From positions 20,144 through 84,143 of the forward strand of contig JABLXC010000011.1 of NCBI GenBank assembly GCA_013178185.1: a stretch of DNA of 64,000 bases, written 5' to 3'. Below the pieces are notes generated by a model. The model was not told where the DNA came from and did no database searches. It worked only from the letters and a program-made list of their open reading frames with translations. The position numbers and the translations under genes are program-made. The stretch is from Anaerolineae bacterium (GTDB lineage: Bacteria; Chloroflexota; Anaerolineae; Anaerolineales; Anaerolineaceae). This document shows, in pieces, positions 44,644 through 53,399 of the stretch (position 1 is its first letter; each line of letters opens with the position of its first letter).

Positions 44644-45522
44644 CTAATCCTCCTGCCTCGGGCCGGGTTTGACCAAACGATTGAGCCAATCGAACAAGGT
44701 CGCGCCGTTTTTTTCTGAGGGCTGGTAAAAAGCCATCAAGATATTTTCCAGCCGTTCGCTGTCTAACCTGCGGATCATACGTCCGCTGTGCGCCACCGAA
44801 ATTGATCCCGTCTCCTCAGACACTACCACCGCGACCGCATCCGATGCCTCTGAAATTCCTAAAGCCGCTCGGTGGCGCAAACCCATCTGGCGGTCTGGCG
44901 ATCGGTTCAAGATGCCGCTGGCCGAAAGCGGCATCACACAAGCCGCAGCCGCTATCCGCCCGTGGGTGATGATGGCGGCGCCGTCATGCAGAGGTGTATT
45001 GGGAAAAAAAACCTGCAAAAGCAACTCAGGGGTCACAGCTGAATCCAGCCGTACGCCGGTTTGTATGTATTCCCACAGGCTGTCGCTGCGCTGCAGGATG
45101 ATTAATGCCCCATGCTGGCGGGCCGAAAGACGAGCCGCAGCGCTCACGATCGCCTTGATCGTAGCTTGCTGAAACTGTTCATCCCGAACCGGCTGCCGCC
45201 ACAAGATGGGTTCTGATCCAGCCCGGCCTAACCGTTCCAGCGCCCGCCGGATTTCAGGGGCAAAGATCACCGGGATGGCAAAAACCAGAGCCGGAAGCGC
45301 AGTGCGCACCAGCCAGGAAAAAGCAGGCAGGTTGACCAGGCTCGTAAATAGGCTGAGCGCCAAAACCAACAGGATGATACCGCGCAACAGCACCACCGCC
45401 TGTGTATCACGCACCAACATCATAATCCCAAAGAAAATAATGGTAACCAGCGTGATATCCAGGATGCTCAGCCAGTTCAGGCGTTGGAACAAGAATAATA
45501 ATTCGCTCAGCAGATCAGGCAC
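44644..45522 (-). CDS. cdaA: Membrane diadenylate cyclase CdaA
   Basis: A 292-residue protein with three N-terminal membrane helices and a DisA_N cyclase domain. The catalytic motifs are intact: DGA (PLHDGAAIITHGRI) and RHR (LRHRAALGISEASD). It makes c-di-AMP from two ATP. With CdaR downstream it forms the standard cdaAR pair, but no glmM follows; der does. Confidence 0.94.
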   Translation of the reverse strand: MPDLLSELLFLFQRLNWLSILDITLVTIIFFGIMMLVRDTQAVVLLRGIILLVLALSLFTSLVNLPAFSWLVRTALPALVFAIPVIFAPEIRRALERLGRAGSEPILWRQPVRDEQFQQATIKAIVSAAARLSARQHGALIILQRSDSLWEYIQTGVRLDSAVTPELLLQVFFPNTPLHDGAAIITHGRIAAAACVMPLSASGILNRSPDRQMGLRHRAALGISEASDAVAVVVSEETGSISVAHSGRMIRRLDSERLENILMAFYQPSEKNGATLFDWLNRLVKPGPRQED

Positions 45523-45566
45523 AAATTCTCACTCATTTCCATTATTTGATCCCGGCAACGGATGTC

Positions 45567-46712
45567 CTAAATCGGCCTTAACACCCGGTCAATCCGCAGT
45601 TGTTTAAAATAGACCTTCATCCCTGGCCTCAAAGATTCTTGTGCAGCTTCTTGCCATGCTTGCACGCCTAAAGCCTCAGGGGTGCGCGGCTCATATCCAA
45701 GTTTTCTCCATTCCGATTCCAGGTGCGACCATTCCGAAGGCAAAAACACCAATGAAACTTCGCACTGTAGTTCCTTTGAAGCCCGCTCCATCTCATTGAC
45801 CAACACCGGTAAGGCCTGGTCAGGGGGAATAAATGGATCAATCACCAAATCGAGGGTGCGGGCTACCAGGTTTTCTACCTGCCAGCCGATCAATCCAACA
45901 AACCGCTGATTCAACTGGATCAACAGAAACGCTTTCTCGCCAAAAGCAGCCATGATGTCATCCGGCGTTAAGACCGGGTCGCCAGGCCGGCGGTGCTGAT
46001 TTAACTTTTCAGCGATCTGTGCGGAATGTTGAGGTTTGCCGCGCAAAACGGTGACTTCGCCGATCGGCTTTTTGACCTCAGTGACCCAGGTAGGTGGTTC
46101 AGCGGCAAGTTGTCCCACAACTCGTTTCCAGGCGTCATTAACTTGTTTCCAGGTTTCTGTAAACGTAGCGTCGTTTCGAATGACAACCTGCGCTGCCGCA
46201 ATTTTTTCTTCCTGCGGCGGTTGTGCAGCAATGCGCTGCTTTGCTTCGCTCTCCTTCATGCCGCGGCGCTTGACCAAACGCTCCACCTGGGCTTCTTGTG
46301 GGGCATAGGTCACCCACAGACTATCGCACCAGCGACCCATCCCGGCCTCAATCAGTTTGATTGCCTCGATTACAATTACCTTCTGGCGCGAGCGTTTGAC
46401 AAGCAATTCAACGGCCTGCCCGACCAGGGGGTGAACAATGGCTTCTAAATGGCGAAGAGCCTCTGGATCAGCAAACACCACTCTTGCAAGTTTAGAACGG
46501 TCGATCTCGCCATCCTGCCCGACCACCCACCGGCCAAAAGCCTGGATGACCGGCTGGTAACCCGGCGCGCCGCGCGCCATCGCCCGGTGCGCAAGCGCAT
46601 CTGCATCAATTCCATACGCGCCTAAATGTTCCAGCATTTTACGGACGACGCTTTTGCCCGTGCCAATGTTGCCGGTCAATCCAATGACGAATTTATCTGC
46701 CCATTTGCTCAC
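45567..46712 (-). CDS. coaE: Dephospho-CoA kinase with extra C-terminal domain
   Basis: A 381-residue protein. Residues 1-205 are a complete CoaE: P-loop GLTGNIGTGKS, DADALAH, HPLV and the lid region. It makes the last step of coenzyme A synthesis. Residues about 215-381 are additional and not part of normal CoaE (about 200 residues). They contain FLLIQLNQRFVGLIGWQVEN and LDLVIDPFIPPDQA, the strand-loop-helix look of GNAT acetyltransferases. The fused part may bind or use the CoA product, but I cannot prove a GNAT fold by eye. Confidence 0.87.
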   Translation of the reverse strand: MSKWADKFVIGLTGNIGTGKSVVRKMLEHLGAYGIDADALAHRAMARGAPGYQPVIQAFGRWVVGQDGEIDRSKLARVVFADPEALRHLEAIVHPLVGQAVELLVKRSRQKVIVIEAIKLIEAGMGRWCDSLWVTYAPQEAQVERLVKRRGMKESEAKQRIAAQPPQEEKIAAAQVVIRNDATFTETWKQVNDAWKRVVGQLAAEPPTWVTEVKKPIGEVTVLRGKPQHSAQIAEKLNQHRRPGDPVLTPDDIMAAFGEKAFLLIQLNQRFVGLIGWQVENLVARTLDLVIDPFIPPDQALPVLVNEMERASKELQCEVSLVFLPSEWSHLESEWRKLGYEPRTPEALGVQAWQEAAQESLRPGMKVYFKQLRIDRVLRPI

Positions 46713-46805
46713 AACAAGTCCAGTCTGTTTCGTGTTTTAGCCACACCACTTTGATGATTTTAGTCGTGCAGAGAGAGAATGTCAAACCATCTCGAATCTG
46801 GTTCG

Positions 46806-47969
46806 TCAGGGTAGCCAGTTTTTAACCACCCAAAATCCCCCTTGCTGCTCTATCCGGGAAGCGGGACTGAGAATTTCGAACCACGTTTGCCCTGCCTTCA
46901 ATGGGAAAAGATTGCCCTGGTCGTCAATCAGACTGACAACCGCATCCTCATCCTTCCGTTGCCAGTGCAAGCGATACATCCTGCCATCGCGCGCCAGGTA
47001 GGCGGGCCCAGAACCGACCAGTTGGATATCATACACTTCAGAAGAAGAATTTTTAATCAAAGGGTAATAGACTGCTAACAAGATCACCACGTTATCGGCG
47101 GCAATTTGCTCTCCCGTGTTTCGGTCCAGGAGAGGAACATACTGCGGTTTGTCATCATTGATATCATTTTCGCTCTCTGAAGAGCGAAAATAACGGCTGC
47201 TGGAAAAGTCATATTGCCAACGATTATAGCTTGCACCCGAAAAACGAATATTGATCTGCTCTGCAAGCTCCCCTCCCTCAGGGATAGTATCCGAAAAAAC
47301 CATTCCAGCGAGATTCTGCGGCCGGTTGTCGATGGCATACTTCTCCAGAATCGGATCCATGAGCGTCAGATCGGCCAGGAGGTAATTTTTCCCCTCCGGA
47401 TCATAACGAAAAAGCGCCGGGGCGGTATTAGGGCCTTCCCGCACCAGGCGGCCACCAAAATCGGAATCGACCAGCAGGTTGAGGAGTTCTTCGTAAGCGC
47501 CTCCAAACACCAAAACCGATTGGTAAGCCCTTACAAGGTGAATATCCACATGGCGCGCAGATCGTATGGGGCCAACTTTATCGGGAAATCGGCTGTAAAA
47601 GATCGCTGCAAAACGGGTATCGCCAAATTCAATAGAATATTCAAAAACCAAATCGGCCACCGACAGGCCAAACGGCGGACGGTCTTCGCGGGGAGCATTT
47701 TGGATTTTCACAAGGATTGGACGGCGGTTCAATTGAGAAGGATCCTCAACGCTCAAGCCGGTCAGAGGATTGACTTCAAGCAAAACTGGCGCGGCAGCAG
47801 CCACAGTCAATTGTGAGGTCGTCTCAACTGCTGGCCTGGGCAATTCAGTCTCTGTGGGAGATGCCAACAGTTGGCCTGGGGTTTGCTGTACTGGGGCGCC
47901 TGCAGCGCAGCCGCTCAGAAAAGCCAGAAAGAAAGCAATGTTTATGAGAAAGGAAACCTTTTTGATCAT
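46806..47969 (-). CDS. DUF3048 lipoprotein (YerB-like)
   Basis: A 387-residue lipoprotein (lipobox FLSGCAA). NPLTGL, RRPILVKIQNAPREDRPPFG, ADLVFEYSIEFGDTRFAAIF and KVGPIRSARHVDIHLVRAYQ are diagnostic for the DUF3048 family (YerB of Bacillus). The last third is the DUF3048 C-terminal domain. Function unknown; relatives are on the outer side of the membrane. Confidence 0.9.
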   Translation of the reverse strand: MIKKVSFLINIAFFLAFLSGCAAGAPVQQTPGQLLASPTETELPRPAVETTSQLTVAAAAPVLLEVNPLTGLSVEDPSQLNRRPILVKIQNAPREDRPPFGLSVADLVFEYSIEFGDTRFAAIFYSRFPDKVGPIRSARHVDIHLVRAYQSVLVFGGAYEELLNLLVDSDFGGRLVREGPNTAPALFRYDPEGKNYLLADLTLMDPILEKYAIDNRPQNLAGMVFSDTIPEGGELAEQINIRFSGASYNRWQYDFSSSRYFRSSESENDINDDKPQYVPLLDRNTGEQIAADNVVILLAVYYPLIKNSSSEVYDIQLVGSGPAYLARDGRMYRLHWQRKDEDAVVSLIDDQGNLFPLKAGQTWFEILSPASRIEQQGGFWVVKNWLP

Positions 47970-48025
47970 TTTGCGTATAACATTTTAATGGCATTCACAA
48001 AGGGTTCGCTATAGGTCATTATACC

Positions 48026-48054
48026 TTGCATGGGACATATTTTATCTATATAAT
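48026..48054 (+). promoter_or_regulatory. Promoter giving a near-leaderless mRNA
   Basis: TTGCAT (48026-48031) and TATAAT (48049-48054) are spaced by 17 bases. The expected transcription start, near 48061, is only a few bases from ATG 48065, so the mRNA would have almost no 5' leader. Confidence 0.5.
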
Positions 48055-48064
48055 GAACTTCATT

Positions 48065-48877
48065 ATGCGTATCCCCCAGCTATTTGAAGACCGCCAAGCT
48101 TTACTGAAACTCGCTCCGTTCGTCGCTGCCGGTCTGGTCCTGGGATTCTGGTTGACCTTCACACCTCCGGGCATTCTCGGAAAAGCAGATGCAATTGCGT
48201 ACGCGGTCTGCCACCGAATCTCCTCACGCTCCTTCTTTCTTGGGGATCGCCAAATTCCGTTGTGCGCCCGCTGTTCGGGGATGTACCTTGGTGCATTTTT
48301 AGGGTTGATCTATGCCATGCGGGGAGAACGTCTTGGAGGGATGCCGAACCTTAAGATATCCATCCTATTGGGGGCTTTCTTCCTGGTTTTTGCCATAGAT
48401 GGCGCAAACTCTTACTTGCAGCTCTATCCTTTCATCTCGCCTCTGTATAAGACGGAAAACTGGATGCGCCTGGTCACAGGCAGCGGTATGGGGCTTGGAA
48501 TGGCGGCCATCTTGCTGCCTGTGTTCAACCAGACCGTCTGGCAAAACTGGATGGACAAGCCCATCCTCCATTCCTGGAAACAGATAGGTACTTTGATGCT
48601 CCTGGTCGGGCTGATCGATCTGGCAGTCCTTTCACAAAATCCGTTGCTGCTCTTTCCGCTGGCCTTGCTCAGTTCGGCGACGGTGGTTATTTTGTTGGGA
48701 ATGATTTACACCATTGTGTGGGTGTTGGTGCGCAAAAAAGAGAACGCCTTTCAGAGCTTGAACCAGATGACCGGTTATCTGGCGGCAGGATTTGCAACAG
48801 CGCTCTTACAAATAGGTATAATGGATTTAGGCCGGTACCTCATAACCGGCACTTGGGCTGGCTTTTTTTCTGGCTAG
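48065..48877 (+). CDS. DUF2085 membrane protein
   Basis: A 270-residue protein if it starts at ATG 48065. A longer frame opens at TTG 48026, but that lies in the promoter. About seven helices; YAVCHRISSRSFFLGDRQIP and LCARCSGMYLGAFLGL are the DUF2085 signature, with conserved Cys and His that could hold a metal or cofactor. Function unknown. No ribosome site is visible, consistent with a near-leaderless transcript. Confidence 0.82.
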   Translation: MRIPQLFEDRQALLKLAPFVAAGLVLGFWLTFTPPGILGKADAIAYAVCHRISSRSFFLGDRQIPLCARCSGMYLGAFLGLIYAMRGERLGGMPNLKISILLGAFFLVFAIDGANSYLQLYPFISPLYKTENWMRLVTGSGMGLGMAAILLPVFNQTVWQNWMDKPILHSWKQIGTLMLLVGLIDLAVLSQNPLLLFPLALLSSATVVILLGMIYTIVWVLVRKKENAFQSLNQMTGYLAAGFATALLQIGIMDLGRYLITGTWAGFFSG

Positions 48878-48892
48878 AGGAGGATAGCAGAA

Positions 48893-49468
48893 GTGGAATT
48901 GTTAGGGATATTCACCGCTTTTGGGCTTTCGGCCAGCGCCGGACTCAATGCCTACATCCCGCTCCTCATCGTTGCTTTGCTGGCAAAATTCACCAATCTC
49001 ATTGTGCTGAAGTCCCCCTGGGATACGTTGACAAGCTGGTGGATCATCGCTGTGATTATCATCCTGGCGCTGGTCGAATTTTTTGCCGATAAGGCCCCTG
49101 CCATCAACCACATCAATGATATCATCCAAACCTTCATCCGACCTGCTGCTGGTGCGGTAGCGTTCGCCGCTAGCGCGAATGTGGTTACCGAGATTCATCC
49201 GGTGTTGTCGTTGGCGCTGGGTCTGCTCATTGCCGGCGGCGTTCACACGGTCAAAGCAGCAGCTGTCCGCCCGGCGGTTACGGCAACAACCGGAGGTGCA
49301 GGCAACGTGCCGGTCAGCATCGCAGAAGATGTCGTCTCCGCGGTGATCTCGTTCTTATCCGTCGTCTTACCCATCATCATCGCTTGCCTGCTGATCATCG
49401 TCACATCCTGGCTGGTCTTTATCCTTTACCGGCGGGCAAAACGCTCATCAGAAAGCCATATCCGCTAA
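48893..49468 (+). CDS. DUF4126 membrane protein
   Basis: A 191-residue protein starting with GTG after GAGGAGG. Five or so helices; FGLSASAGLNAYIPLLIVAL and EFFADKAPAINHINDIIQTF are typical of DUF4126. The second half (HTVKAAAVRPAVTATTGG) contains a conserved Arg and small residues. Function unknown. It lies 15 bases after the DUF2085 gene, so they are probably one transcript. Confidence 0.8.
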   Translation: MELLGIFTAFGLSASAGLNAYIPLLIVALLAKFTNLIVLKSPWDTLTSWWIIAVIIILALVEFFADKAPAINHINDIIQTFIRPAAGAVAFAASANVVTEIHPVLSLALGLLIAGGVHTVKAAAVRPAVTATTGGAGNVPVSIAEDVVSAVISFLSVVLPIIIACLLIIVTSWLVFILYRRAKRSSESHIR

Positions 49469-49489
49469 GCTGTAATCCCAGGAGGAAAA

Positions 49490-49849
49490 ATGACCGATAC
49501 ACCTCAATATTCTTATTCGCCGCCCCCAGCTCTTGCAACCCATACCAGCTCGATGGCTATTATCAGCCTGATCTCTGGAATCGCAGCCTGGTTGGGCATT
49601 TTTGGGCTTGGAGGACTGTTAGCGGTCATATTTGGCCACCTGGCAAAAGGAGAGATCCGAAAATCCGGCGGCGTGATCACCGGCGATGGGATGGCTACGG
49701 CTGGCCTGGTGCTGGGTTATGCGAACATTGCCCTGACAATCGTCGGCCTTTGCCTGTTTCTTTTGCTCTTTTTGGGCATACTTTCCACGCCGTTACTATG
49801 CCTGCCCTTTATGAACGAAATTAACTCCACTTTTTCAACCATCCCCTAG
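49490..49849 (+). CDS. DUF4190 small membrane protein
   Basis: A 119-residue protein with two helices. SSMAIISLISGIAAWLGIFG then AVIFGHLAKGEIRKSGG then GMATAGLVLGYANI is the DUF4190 pattern, which is often an accessory membrane anchor. A Pro/Tyr-rich N-terminus faces the cytoplasm. GGAGG precedes the ATG. Confidence 0.82.
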   Translation: MTDTPQYSYSPPPALATHTSSMAIISLISGIAAWLGIFGLGGLLAVIFGHLAKGEIRKSGGVITGDGMATAGLVLGYANIALTIVGLCLFLLLFLGILSTPLLCLPFMNEINSTFSTIP

Positions 49850-49858
49850 GAGGCTATC

Positions 49859-50125
49859 ATGAGCTTTGAGCAGTCAAGCGACCCAACCGTAATGGCAACA
49901 CCCCCCGTCCCCCCAATCGAACCGCCAGGTTTCAACCCCGATCAGGTCGAGCCGCCCAAAAAGAAAAAGACATGGCTGATCGTGCTGATCATCGTCCTGG
50001 TGCTTTGTTGCTGCTGCCTCTTGATTGGCGGCGCCGGGTACTGGATGTACCAGAATGGGGCTATCGAATCGAATTTCGAATTCAACTTCGATGACTTTTC
50101 TTACCTGCTGCCCTACCTTGCATAG
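49859..50125 (+). CDS. Small single-pass membrane protein, unknown
   Basis: An 88-residue protein with a Pro-rich N-terminal part (PPVPPIEPPGFNP), a PPKKKK stretch, then one helix containing a run of Cys (LVLCCCCLLIGGAGYWMY), and a short acidic, Phe-rich end. CTAGGAGG lies just before the ATG. The Cys run in a membrane helix could be a lipidation or metal site, or simply hydrophobic filler. I do not recognise a family. It ends one base before the convergent DUF402 gene. Confidence 0.6.
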   Translation: MSFEQSSDPTVMATPPVPPIEPPGFNPDQVEPPKKKKTWLIVLIIVLVLCCCCLLIGGAGYWMYQNGAIESNFEFNFDDFSYLLPYLA

Positions 50126-50635
50126 TTAGCTCGATCTTGAGCCAAGCGGTTTGTAAAGATCGCCCTCGATTTCTTGAAGGCGGAACGTAACCGGCGGTAA
50201 AAACAATCTTTGAAGTTGTGCAAGCGCAGACAACGCCTGTTGTTGCGCTTGCGGCGTTAAGGGCAAAGCTTCGAATTCTTCCTGATCCAATACAAGCTGC
50301 CTGCCATCCGGGAAAACCAGCAAATCCAGCGCCAGGTCCGTATAGGAGACCAGCCCATTTGAAAATTCAGCCGGGTATGCGATATTGCAATACCACCCTT
50401 TCAAGAAACCTGTTTCCTTATCATGAATTTCAAAAATGTTATACCAGCGGTCGCTGAAATAAGCTTCAAAAAACAGGTCGCCCTCAGCCAAAAGGATGCC
50501 GTGAAAAGGCAAATCCGACCGGTTGAATCGCGCCGAAAGCACAATGGCATTCTTTTGCCAAAACAAAATCGAGCCAGAATAACGCCAGGTCTCTTCACCT
50601 GCCAGATTTTTCTTAATCACAACGACATCTTCCAA
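50126..50635 (-). CDS. DUF402 protein (FAU1-like), last gene of the thiamine operon
   Basis: I choose TTG 50635, which has AGGAGG five bases before it, over the ORF start at 50659 that overlaps thiQ. The 169-residue product shows FFEAYFSDRWYNIFEIHD, LKGWYCNIAYPA and LDLLVFPDGRQLVLDQEEFE, the DUF402 signature. Some members hydrolyse nucleoside diphosphates or triphosphates (Ntdp-like), others bind RNA (FAU-1). Encoded right after thiQ, so it may act on thiamine-related phosphates, but that is only context. Confidence 0.85.
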   Translation of the reverse strand: MEDVVVIKKNLAGEETWRYSGSILFWQKNAIVLSARFNRSDLPFHGILLAEGDLFFEAYFSDRWYNIFEIHDKETGFLKGWYCNIAYPAEFSNGLVSYTDLALDLLVFPDGRQLVLDQEEFEALPLTPQAQQQALSALAQLQRLFLPPVTFRLQEIEGDLYKPLGSRSS

Positions 50636-50646
50636 TGTCTCCTCCT

Positions 50647-51687
50647 TCAATCCAGGCACAGCACAGCCTGAGGATCAATGTTCAATCTGACCATCTGGCC
50701 AACTTGAAAAGGCTGGTCAACGAAGAACTGAAATTCCATCCCCTGCGCCAGAATATCTACCCTGAAATCTTCGCCGCGAAAAATCACATCCTGGACGATG
50801 CCTTCCAAATAATTACACTCAGCGCGGGTCGCTGCAGGTACAATCCCATAGGGTTTGATCAACAGCGTAACAGGTTTGCCGCTCCTATCTGCGCCGCTGC
50901 ACGCATCACCCACCAGCCAGTGCCCCAACGGCGTCTCAACTCGCAGCGGATCCAGACTAACGACCCAGCCTGAGAGCAAGTTAACAAATCCTAAAAACCG
51001 GGCAGCCCAGGCCGAAGCCGGGCGTGCATACACTTCCAGCGGAGAGCCATCCTGTTCCACGCGACCATCGTGCAGCATGACCAACCGGTCTGCGATCGCA
51101 AAGGCTTCCTCCTGATCGTGTGTGACATAAATCGCAGGTATTCCGCTATGATGGAGTAGTTTCCTCAACTCGTCCAGAAGCTGTGTCCGGAGTGTCCTGT
51201 CGAGGGCCCCCAGCGGTTCATCCAGCATCAACAGGTTAGGTCGCGGCGCAAGAGCGCGCGCCAGGGCAACACGCTGCTGCTCGCCACCAGAAAGTTCGGT
51301 CACGCGTCGAGCGGCAAAAGATTCCATATCCACCTGGCTCAGAGCTGCAAGCACACGAACCCGGATCTCTTCGCGCGGCAACCCTTGCATACGCAATCCA
51401 AAGGCTACATTCTCGGCAACGCTCCGGTGCGGAAACAAAGCGTAATCCTGAAACATCAGCCCAAAGCGCCGGTAATGGACAGGGATCGCCGCCAGGTCTT
51501 CTCCATCCCACAACACCTGTCCCTGGTCAGGTTGTTCCAACCCGGCAATGATCCGAAGCAAGGTGCTTTTGCCGCTGCCCGAAGCCCCCAGCAGACAAAC
51601 CGTCTCGCCGGTTGAAACCGAAAAGGAGACGCCCTGCAAAAGTGGCCGCCTTTCATAGGTTTTATGGATGTCTCGCACTTCGAGCAT
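50647..51687 (-). CDS. thiQ: Thiamine ABC transporter ATPase
   Basis: A 346-residue ATPase starting at ATG 51687 behind AGGAG. Walker A GASGSGKSTLLR, signature LSGGEQQRVALARAL, Walker B LLMLDEPLGALD, switch YVTHDQEEA. The C-terminal third is a TOBE/MOI-like extension, longer than in E. coli ThiQ. Alone it could belong to any spermidine/iron/thiamine-type importer. The TPP riboswitch and gene order with thiB/thiP favour thiamine. Confidence 0.82.
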   Translation of the reverse strand: MLEVRDIHKTYERRPLLQGVSFSVSTGETVCLLGASGSGKSTLLRIIAGLEQPDQGQVLWDGEDLAAIPVHYRRFGLMFQDYALFPHRSVAENVAFGLRMQGLPREEIRVRVLAALSQVDMESFAARRVTELSGGEQQRVALARALAPRPNLLMLDEPLGALDRTLRTQLLDELRKLLHHSGIPAIYVTHDQEEAFAIADRLVMLHDGRVEQDGSPLEVYARPASAWAARFLGFVNLLSGWVVSLDPLRVETPLGHWLVGDACSGADRSGKPVTLLIKPYGIVPAATRAECNYLEGIVQDVIFRGEDFRVDILAQGMEFQFFVDQPFQVGQMVRLNIDPQAVLCLD

Positions 51688-51698
51688 CGGCCAAACTC

Positions 51699-53399
51699 CT
51701 ATTTCCTCTCGATATTTTCGATCACAAGAACGCTGAGCCCGCAAATAAACATAAGTAAAGATGCCATCGCCATCGCCTGACCATAATTTAAATCTCCCGG
51801 CTGTGCTAAAAACCGGAAAATAGCAACCGGCAGGGTGGGGTATTCCGGTCTAGCAAGGAAAGAAGTAGCCCCAAATTCTCCAAGTGAAATTGTAAAGGAA
51901 AAAATTGCCCCGGCAAGAGCTGCTCTTGTAGCAATCGGCCAATCAATCTCGCGCCGCACCCGCCACGGCGACGCGCCCAACACCGCAGCCGCCTGCCGGA
52001 GCGCGGAAGGGATAGAAGCCAATACCGGTTGAATAGTGCGCACCACAAAAGGCAACGCAACAAGGCTGTGCGCGATCGGAACCAGCCAGGGCGAAGAGCG
52101 CAAATCCACTGGCGGCCGGGTGAATACCACCAAAAAGCCTAGCCCCAGTGTTACAGCCGAAGTCCCCAAAGGCAGCATCAGGATAGCATCCATCCAACGT
52201 TCAAACCTCCCCCGGCGGTTCAACGCAGAAGCCGCCAGCAAACCCAACGCCAGCGATATCGTCACGGTCGCTGCGCCATACGCCAGGGAATTGCGCAGCG
52301 CAACCATCGGTGGAACATAAAAGAAAGTCTGCCGCCGGTTGATAAAAAGCTCCCGGTAATATGCCAGGGTCAGGCTCAGATCCCCCTCAGGTGAAATCAC
52401 CAGAAAAGACCGCAGCGCCAGCGCCACCAGCGGCAATAGCAACAAAAAGGTAATGCCCACGATAACCCCACCCACCAGCAGACGCTGCCGCCAACGCCGC
52501 ACCGACCACAGACCATCCGGCGACAGGCGCGGCGACAGGGGTACCGGTTGCCGCCGATTGAGCCATAAATACAGCGTTGTAATGGAAAGCGTGCAGGCCA
52601 GTTGAAGGACAGAGAGCAACCCCGAAAAAGGCAAATTCAGGAATTGCATCGTTTGCAGATAGATCTCAACCTCCAGGGTTGTAAATCGAGGGCCTCCCAG
52701 CAGCAAAACCACGCCAAAACTCGTGAAATCGAACAAAAAGACGAGTAGTGAAGCCGCCAGAACCGACGGGCGCAAGAGCGGTAGCGTGACTTCAAGAAAC
52801 GTGCGCCAGCTAGAAGCCCCAAGCGATCGGGCAGCCTGCTCCAGTCGGTTGTCCAGCTGCGCCCAAACGCTTCCCACCACCCGGATGACAACGCTGGTGT
52901 TATAAAAAATGTGCGCCAACAAGATAGCAGACACGGTGTTGATGATCCTCACCGGTGGATAATTCAATCCGAAAGCGCTCATCAAAAGCCCGTTGAGCCA
53001 CCCGCGCGGTCCCAGCAGGGCATTAAAACCGGCCGCTGCCACCACAGTCGGGAGGATGAACGGGATGGTCAGCAAAGCGCTCAAAAGGCGCTTACCGCGA
53101 AACCGATAGCGGGCAAACACAAAAGCCGCGGGCAGACCCGCCAGCAAAGTAAGCAGCGTCGAAACACAGGCCTGCCAAAAGGTAAACCACAGCGCGCCGC
53201 CCAACCGCGACCACGGCGCCCCCTTCAGACCTTCTGCCAGTGCAGCTTCCCCCGCAAGCCGCAAAACAGCCGAAAGCGGATAAAAGAAAAACAAACCCAG
53301 GAACAGCAGGGGCGCTGCCCACAGCCAGACAGGCAGCCCCGCTCTTTGCGAGACCGCCCCCAGCGCCCCATTCTCTCTGCGCCTGAGCCCAAAGGTCAA
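51699..53399 (-). CDS. thiP: Thiamine ABC transporter permease (fused)
   Basis: A 566-residue permease with about twelve helices in two homologous halves, each with a coupling motif of the EAA type (AARSLGASSWRTFLEVTLPL and AAAVLGASPWRVRREIDWPI). A single long permease with two halves is typical of ThiP and iron permeases. It begins with TTG overlapping the thiB stop (TTGA). Only the operon identifies thiamine as substrate. Confidence 0.85.
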   Translation of the reverse strand: MTFGLRRRENGALGAVSQRAGLPVWLWAAPLLFLGLFFFYPLSAVLRLAGEAALAEGLKGAPWSRLGGALWFTFWQACVSTLLTLLAGLPAAFVFARYRFRGKRLLSALLTIPFILPTVVAAAGFNALLGPRGWLNGLLMSAFGLNYPPVRIINTVSAILLAHIFYNTSVVIRVVGSVWAQLDNRLEQAARSLGASSWRTFLEVTLPLLRPSVLAASLLVFLFDFTSFGVVLLLGGPRFTTLEVEIYLQTMQFLNLPFSGLLSVLQLACTLSITTLYLWLNRRQPVPLSPRLSPDGLWSVRRWRQRLLVGGVIVGITFLLLLPLVALALRSFLVISPEGDLSLTLAYYRELFINRRQTFFYVPPMVALRNSLAYGAATVTISLALGLLAASALNRRGRFERWMDAILMLPLGTSAVTLGLGFLVVFTRPPVDLRSSPWLVPIAHSLVALPFVVRTIQPVLASIPSALRQAAAVLGASPWRVRREIDWPIATRAALAGAIFSFTISLGEFGATSFLARPEYPTLPVAIFRFLAQPGDLNYGQAMAMASLLMFICGLSVLVIENIERK

